A stretch of DNA of 8,477 nt from Deltaproteobacteria bacterium. Its GTDB lineage: Bacteria > Desulfobacterota > Desulfuromonadia > Geobacterales > DSM-12255. Below the pieces are notes generated by a model. It was not told the origin of the DNA, searched no databases, and worked only from the letters and a program-made list of their open reading frames with translations. The stretch spans positions 1 to 8,477 of the forward strand of contig JAGFXN010000056.1 of assembly GCA_017861215.1 (NCBI GenBank). The letters are read 5' to 3'. Of this stretch, positions 5,416 to 8,477 are shown piece by piece (position 1 is the stretch's first letter; the number at the start of each line of letters is the position of its first letter). The translations under genes and the position numbers were made by a program.

Positions 5416-7176
5416 ATGGTCAAAACGACCCATACAACAAAGCCACCCGCTGAGCTGCTGCTGAAATCGCCAACCGGGATAAACGGACTGGACGAGATAA
5501 CCGGCGGCGGTCTTCCCCAAGGGCGTCCGACACTGGTCTGCGGCGGAACCGGTTGCGGCAAGACATTGCTTGCCATGGAGTTCCTCGTCCATGGGGCTTT
5601 GCTGTTTGATGAGCCGGGTGTTTTTATCTCCTTTGAGGAAAAGTCCGACGAGCTGTCGAAAAACTTCGCTTCCCTCGGCTTCGATCTGAATGACCTCGCG
5701 GCCCGCAACAAGCTGCTGGTTGACTATGTCCATATTGAGAAAAGCGAGATCGAAGAGACCGGGGAATATGATCTGGAGGGGCTGTTCATCCGTATCGGCC
5801 ACGCCATTGACTCCATCGGCGCGAAACGCGTTGTGCTCGACACCATTGAGGCTCTCTTCTCCGGGCTGGCTAATGAAACAATCCTGCGGGCGGAGCTCAG
5901 ACGCCTGTTCCGCTTTCTGAAAGACAAAGGCGTCACCGCCATCGTCACCGGCGAGCAGGGGGACCGTAATCTCACCCGTTACGGTCTGGAGGAATACGTC
6001 GCCGACTGCGTTATCTTCCTCAACCACAATGTGAGCCAGCAGACAGCCACGCGGCGCTTGCGGATCATCAAGTACCGCGGTACTTCCCACGGCACCAACG
6101 AGTACCCGTTCCTGATTGATGAACAGGGCTTCTCCGTCATGCCGATCTCCTCTCTGGGCCTTGACCACCCTGCCGGAACCGACCGGGTATCCACAGGCAT
6201 CACGCGCCTTGACACCATGCTGGGGGGAGAGGGGTACTACCGGGGGAGCAGCATCCTGGTGACCGGCACTGCCGGTACCGGCAAATCGACCATGGCCGCC
6301 CATTTTGTCGATGCCGCCTGTCGGCGCGGCGAACGTTGCCTCTATTTTGCCTTCGAGGAATCCAAAAACCAGATTATTCGCAACATGCGCTCCATCGGCA
6401 TTGATCTGGAACAGTGGGTCAACACGGGTCTGCTCAAATTCCAGAACAGCCGCCCTACCCTGTACGGCCTGGAAATGCACCTGGTTGCCATGCACAAGGC
6501 GATAGAAGGGTTCAACCCCGTGATCGTCGTTGTCGATCCGATTTCCAACCTGGTGGCAGCTGCCAACGAAGCTGAAGTCAAATCCATGCTTTCCCGACTG
6601 ATCGATTACCTGAAAATGAAGCAGATAACCGCCTTCTGCGCCGATCTGACCATGGCCGGCAGCAGCCGGGAAAGGACCGACGTCGGCGTCTCGTCACTGA
6701 TGGATACCTGGCTGCTGCTGCAGATCCTGGAAGCGAGCGGTGAAAGGAACCGCGGTCTCTACATTCTCAAGTCACGCGGCATGGAACATTCCAACCAGAT
6801 CCGGGAATTCATCATGAGTGCCCATGGTGTCGAACTCCAGGATGTGTATATCGGCCCTGGCGGAGTGCTGACCGGTTCGGCCCGACAGGCCCAGGAAAGG
6901 CGGGAAAGTGCGGAAACTCTCGAGCACAGACAGGACATCGAGCGGAAGCAGCGTGAGATAGAGCGCAAGAAAACAGTCATTGAAGCCCAAATCACCGCCC
7001 TGCACGCCCAGTTCGAGGCTGAAAAGGATGACCTGGAACTGGTGATAGCCAAGGAAAATCAGCGGGATAAAACCATCGTCCAGGGAAATCTGGCAATTGC
7101 CAGGAGTCGACAAGCGGACGATGTCTCTCACCAACAGGAGAGTGCCGGCAAAACCGGTAAAGGAAAACGCTCATGA
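5416..7176 (+). CDS. kaiC: KaiC-family clock ATPase/kinase with coiled-coil tail
   Basis: This 586-residue tandem RecA-type ATPase matches KaiC, which forms hexamers and both hydrolyses ATP and autophosphorylates. CI (about 15-250) has Walker A GGTGCGKT (43-50), the catalytic pair E74-E75 in ISFEEKSDE, and Walker B ending at D142. CII (about 255-485) has Walker A GTAGTGKS (284-291), E314-E315 in FAFEESKNQ, and Walker B VVVD374. The phosphosite block TDVGVSSLMDTWLLLQ puts S426-S427 where Synechococcus KaiC has S431-T432, and T421 at the position of T426. From about 486 on there is a charged, heptad-like coiled coil of about 100 residues (ERKQREIERKK and onward), making it longer than the 519-residue Synechococcus protein. 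Rhodobacter sphaeroides KaiC is reported to have a similar extension that pairs hexamers. GGAG (5405-5408) lies 7 bases before the ATG. The gene overlaps kaiB by 4 bases. No kaiA is seen. Confidence 0.95.
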   Translation: MVKTTHTTKPPAELLLKSPTGINGLDEITGGGLPQGRPTLVCGGTGCGKTLLAMEFLVHGALLFDEPGVFISFEEKSDELSKNFASLGFDLNDLAARNKLLVDYVHIEKSEIEETGEYDLEGLFIRIGHAIDSIGAKRVVLDTIEALFSGLANETILRAELRRLFRFLKDKGVTAIVTGEQGDRNLTRYGLEEYVADCVIFLNHNVSQQTATRRLRIIKYRGTSHGTNEYPFLIDEQGFSVMPISSLGLDHPAGTDRVSTGITRLDTMLGGEGYYRGSSILVTGTAGTGKSTMAAHFVDAACRRGERCLYFAFEESKNQIIRNMRSIGIDLEQWVNTGLLKFQNSRPTLYGLEMHLVAMHKAIEGFNPVIVVVDPISNLVAAANEAEVKSMLSRLIDYLKMKQITAFCADLTMAGSSRERTDVGVSSLMDTWLLLQILEASGERNRGLYILKSRGMEHSNQIREFIMSAHGVELQDVYIGPGGVLTGSARQAQERRESAETLEHRQDIERKQREIERKKTVIEAQITALHAQFEAEKDDLELVIAKENQRDKTIVQGNLAIARSRQADDVSHQQESAGKTGKGKRS

Positions 7177-7505
7177 GTAGTGCCGTGATGAACAGTCCGG
7201 AAAAAGTACCGCAGCCGGATACGGGCATTGAAAAATGGATGCTGCGGCTCTACGTAGCCGGACAGACGCCGAAATCCATCGCTGCCTTCGCCAACTTGAA
7301 AAAGATCTGTGAAGAGCATCTGGAGGGGAAATATCAGATCGAAGTCATTGACCTCCTGGTAAACCCCACCTTGGCCAAGGACGACCAGATCCTGGCCCTG
7401 CCAACCCTGGTACGCAAACTCCCGGAACCTGTGAAGAAGATCATCGGCGACCTCTCCAACACCGAACGGGTGCTGGTGGGGCTGGATGTACGACCTGTGA
7501 GCTAA
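7173..7505 (+). CDS. kaiB: KaiB clock protein, first copy
   Basis: This 110-residue protein aligns over its whole core with KaiB, the fold-switching thioredoxin-like partner that binds the KaiC CI ring. Conserved blocks are LRLYVAGQTPKS (24-35), the IDLLVNP segment (59-65), ILALPTLVRKLPEPVKK (73-89, with the prolines of the fold-switch region) and IIGDLSNTERVLVGLD (90-105). A 20-residue extension precedes the core. The ATG overlaps the kaiC stop (ATGA), which indicates translational coupling. AAGGA (7160-7164) lies 8 bases upstream; an in-frame ATG at 7188 is a weaker alternative start. Being coupled to kaiC, this copy is the likelier stoichiometric partner (inference). Confidence 0.95.
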   Translation: MSSAVMNSPEKVPQPDTGIEKWMLRLYVAGQTPKSIAAFANLKKICEEHLEGKYQIEVIDLLVNPTLAKDDQILALPTLVRKLPEPVKKIIGDLSNTERVLVGLDVRPVS

Positions 7506-7529
7506 CCCTGCTCTGTATCGGCGGAGACT

Positions 7530-7889
7530 ATGAAAAAGAGCAAAGACGTTCCGGCAAAGGCCCTTCAGGATTCAACTGCAGCCTTCGAGCTGGCCTTGAG
7601 GACAACGGACAAAGGGGACTATCTTCTCCGTCTCTATGTGTCCGGCATTACCCCCAATTCCGTGAGAGCTATTGAAAATGTGAAAAAAATCTGCACAGAA
7701 CACCTGCATGGGCATTATGAGCTGGATATTATCGACATCTACCAACAGCCAATCTTTGCCAAAGAGGGACAAATCGTCGCCGCTCCGACATTAGTGAAGG
7801 AACTGCCACCGCCGTTGCGTAAATTCATCGGCGACATGTCGCATACCGAGCGCATCCTTGTGGGGCTCGATCTGCGCAAGAAGATCTAG
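7530..7889 (+). CDS. kaiB: KaiB clock protein, second divergent copy
   Basis: This second KaiB, 119 residues, begins 24 bases after the first. The core has LRLYVSGITPNS (33-44), IIDIYQQP (67-74), IVAAPTLVKELPPPLRK (82-98) and FIGDMSHTERILVGLDLR (99-116). By my hand alignment of 91 positions, 49 are identical to the first copy, so it is an old paralogue rather than a recent duplicate. The N-terminal extension (about 30 residues) is unrelated to that of the first copy. The triple Pro after KEL is closer to cyanobacterial KaiB than the PEP of the first copy. GGAG (7523-7526) lies only 3 bases before the ATG, which may lower its translation. It ends in a TAG stop. It may bind KaiC in competition with the first copy or serve another partner; the sequence cannot decide. 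Confidence 0.93.
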   Translation: MKKSKDVPAKALQDSTAAFELALRTTDKGDYLLRLYVSGITPNSVRAIENVKKICTEHLHGHYELDIIDIYQQPIFAKEGQIVAAPTLVKELPPPLRKFIGDMSHTERILVGLDLRKKI

Positions 7890-7914
7890 AATCTGACTGA
7901 TACAAGGTATCCGC

Positions 7915-8477
7915 ATGTCAATCACCAGAATATCCCGGGCAGAACTATTGGCCGAAAACGAAGCCCTCCGCTTCCGACTCGAAGAGGCTGAAGATACTCT
8001 GCATGCCATCAAGAGTGGTGGAGTGGATGCACTGGTGGTATCCAGTCCGGATGGTGAGCAGGTGTTTACCCTGCAAGGGGCCGATCATTCCTACCGGCTC
8101 CTGGTTGAGTCAATGAACGAAGGCGCCGCCACCCTTACCGCGGACGGCACTATCGTCTATTGCAATAACCGTCTGGCAACCATGCTGCACGTACCCATAG
8201 AAAAGCTTATCGGCTCGGCACTGGCCTCTCATGTGGACCCTGCGGACTATCACCTTCTGGCCGGACTACTGGGCGGGATGAAGCAGAACAACGAGAACGA
8301 GGAAATTTCTCTGATCAGCGGGGCGGAAACCCGGCTACCGGTGCTGATATCCAGCGCTGTCGTCGATTTAGCAGACGACCACGCAGTGAGTGTGGTACTT
8401 ACTGACATCAGTGTACGCAAGTCGCGGGAAACCAGCGTCCAGGAACGATCTGCAGAGTTGTCACTGATTAATACGCA
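7915..8477 (+). CDS. PAS-domain sensor protein, probable histidine kinase (partial)
   Basis: The gene starts 25 bases after the second kaiB and is still open at the window end (187 full codons seen). AAGG (7904-7907) lies 7 bases before the ATG. Residues 7-32 form a short charged helix (ELLAENEALRFRLEEAEDTL). It is followed by the block AIKSGGVDALVV (31-42) and FTLQGADHSYRLLVESMNEG (51-70), a recurrent N-terminal module of bacterial PAS sensor kinases. A PAS fold follows (about 58-167), recognisable by EGAATLTADGTIVYCNNRLATML, VPIEKLIGS and the final SVVLTDISVRKS. From about 168 a helical linker (RETSVQERSAELSLIN) begins, as seen before a second PAS or a histidine kinase dimerisation domain. 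The kinase domain itself is outside the window, so the output type is inferred. No signal peptide or membrane segment is visible, so it is probably cytoplasmic and could communicate directly with KaiBC. Confidence 0.85.
   Translation, partial: MSITRISRAELLAENEALRFRLEEAEDTLHAIKSGGVDALVVSSPDGEQVFTLQGADHSYRLLVESMNEGAATLTADGTIVYCNNRLATMLHVPIEKLIGSALASHVDPADYHLLAGLLGGMKQNNENEEISLISGAETRLPVLISSAVVDLADDHAVSVVLTDISVRKSRETSVQERSAELSLINT

Noticed and set aside
5350..6495. Minus-strand open frame of 381 codons
   Set aside because: It is antisense to kaiC, shows no recognisable domain, and would start inside a strongly conserved gene.

Overview
The window looks like chromosomal DNA from a moderately GC-rich, Gram-negative bacterium. 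A Desulfuromonadales/Geobacter-type deltaproteobacterium is my best guess, from the flavour of the proteins (KaiC with a coiled-coil tail, tandem KaiB, an AMP-ligase/ACP/acyltransferase fusion, an AarF/UbiB kinase). That placement is inference and could not be tested here. All genes I can support are on the + strand; the long minus-strand frames are antisense shadows.

Left part (1-3135): a 437-base leader without a convincing gene carries two copies of a TAGGACAAA-like motif and a possible sigma-70 promoter. It is followed by a 54-residue lipoprotein with a Gly/His-rich tail (438-602). Next is an 824-residue fusion of an acyl-activating ligase, an acyl carrier domain and a PlsC-type acyltransferase (661-3135), probably an acyl-loading and lipid-acylating or remodelling enzyme.

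Middle (3276-4898): a complete AarF/ABC1/UbiB-family atypical kinase frame, interrupted by one in-frame amber codon (4167-4169) three residues after its DFG motif. The sequence on both sides is otherwise well preserved, so this is a recent nonsense mutation, a sequencing error or (less likely) a read-through gene. The following 517 bases (4899-5415) hold no intact gene. They do hold what looks like the broken 5' end of an exported-protein gene (signal peptide split from its start by a frameshift) and a perfect 10-bp-arm palindrome (TTAGTCCTAT-AGC-ATAGGACTAA) whose half-site matches the motif in the left leader.

Right part (5416-8477): a tight operon of kaiC, kaiB, a second divergent kaiB and the start of a PAS-domain sensor protein, probably a histidine kinase, that runs off the window. 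kaiC and the first kaiB overlap by 4 bases and the later gaps are 24 and 25 bases. No kaiA is present. KaiC has both ATPase domains with intact Walker A and paired catalytic glutamates, a Ser-Ser pair at the usual Ser-Thr phosphosite, and a C-terminal coiled-coil extension of about 100 residues. That architecture fits KaiA-independent KaiBC timers or stress-signalling modules, with the PAS sensor as a plausible output or input partner. The most noteworthy items are this KaiC-KaiB-KaiB-sensor module, the amber-split kinase and the shared palindromic motif.
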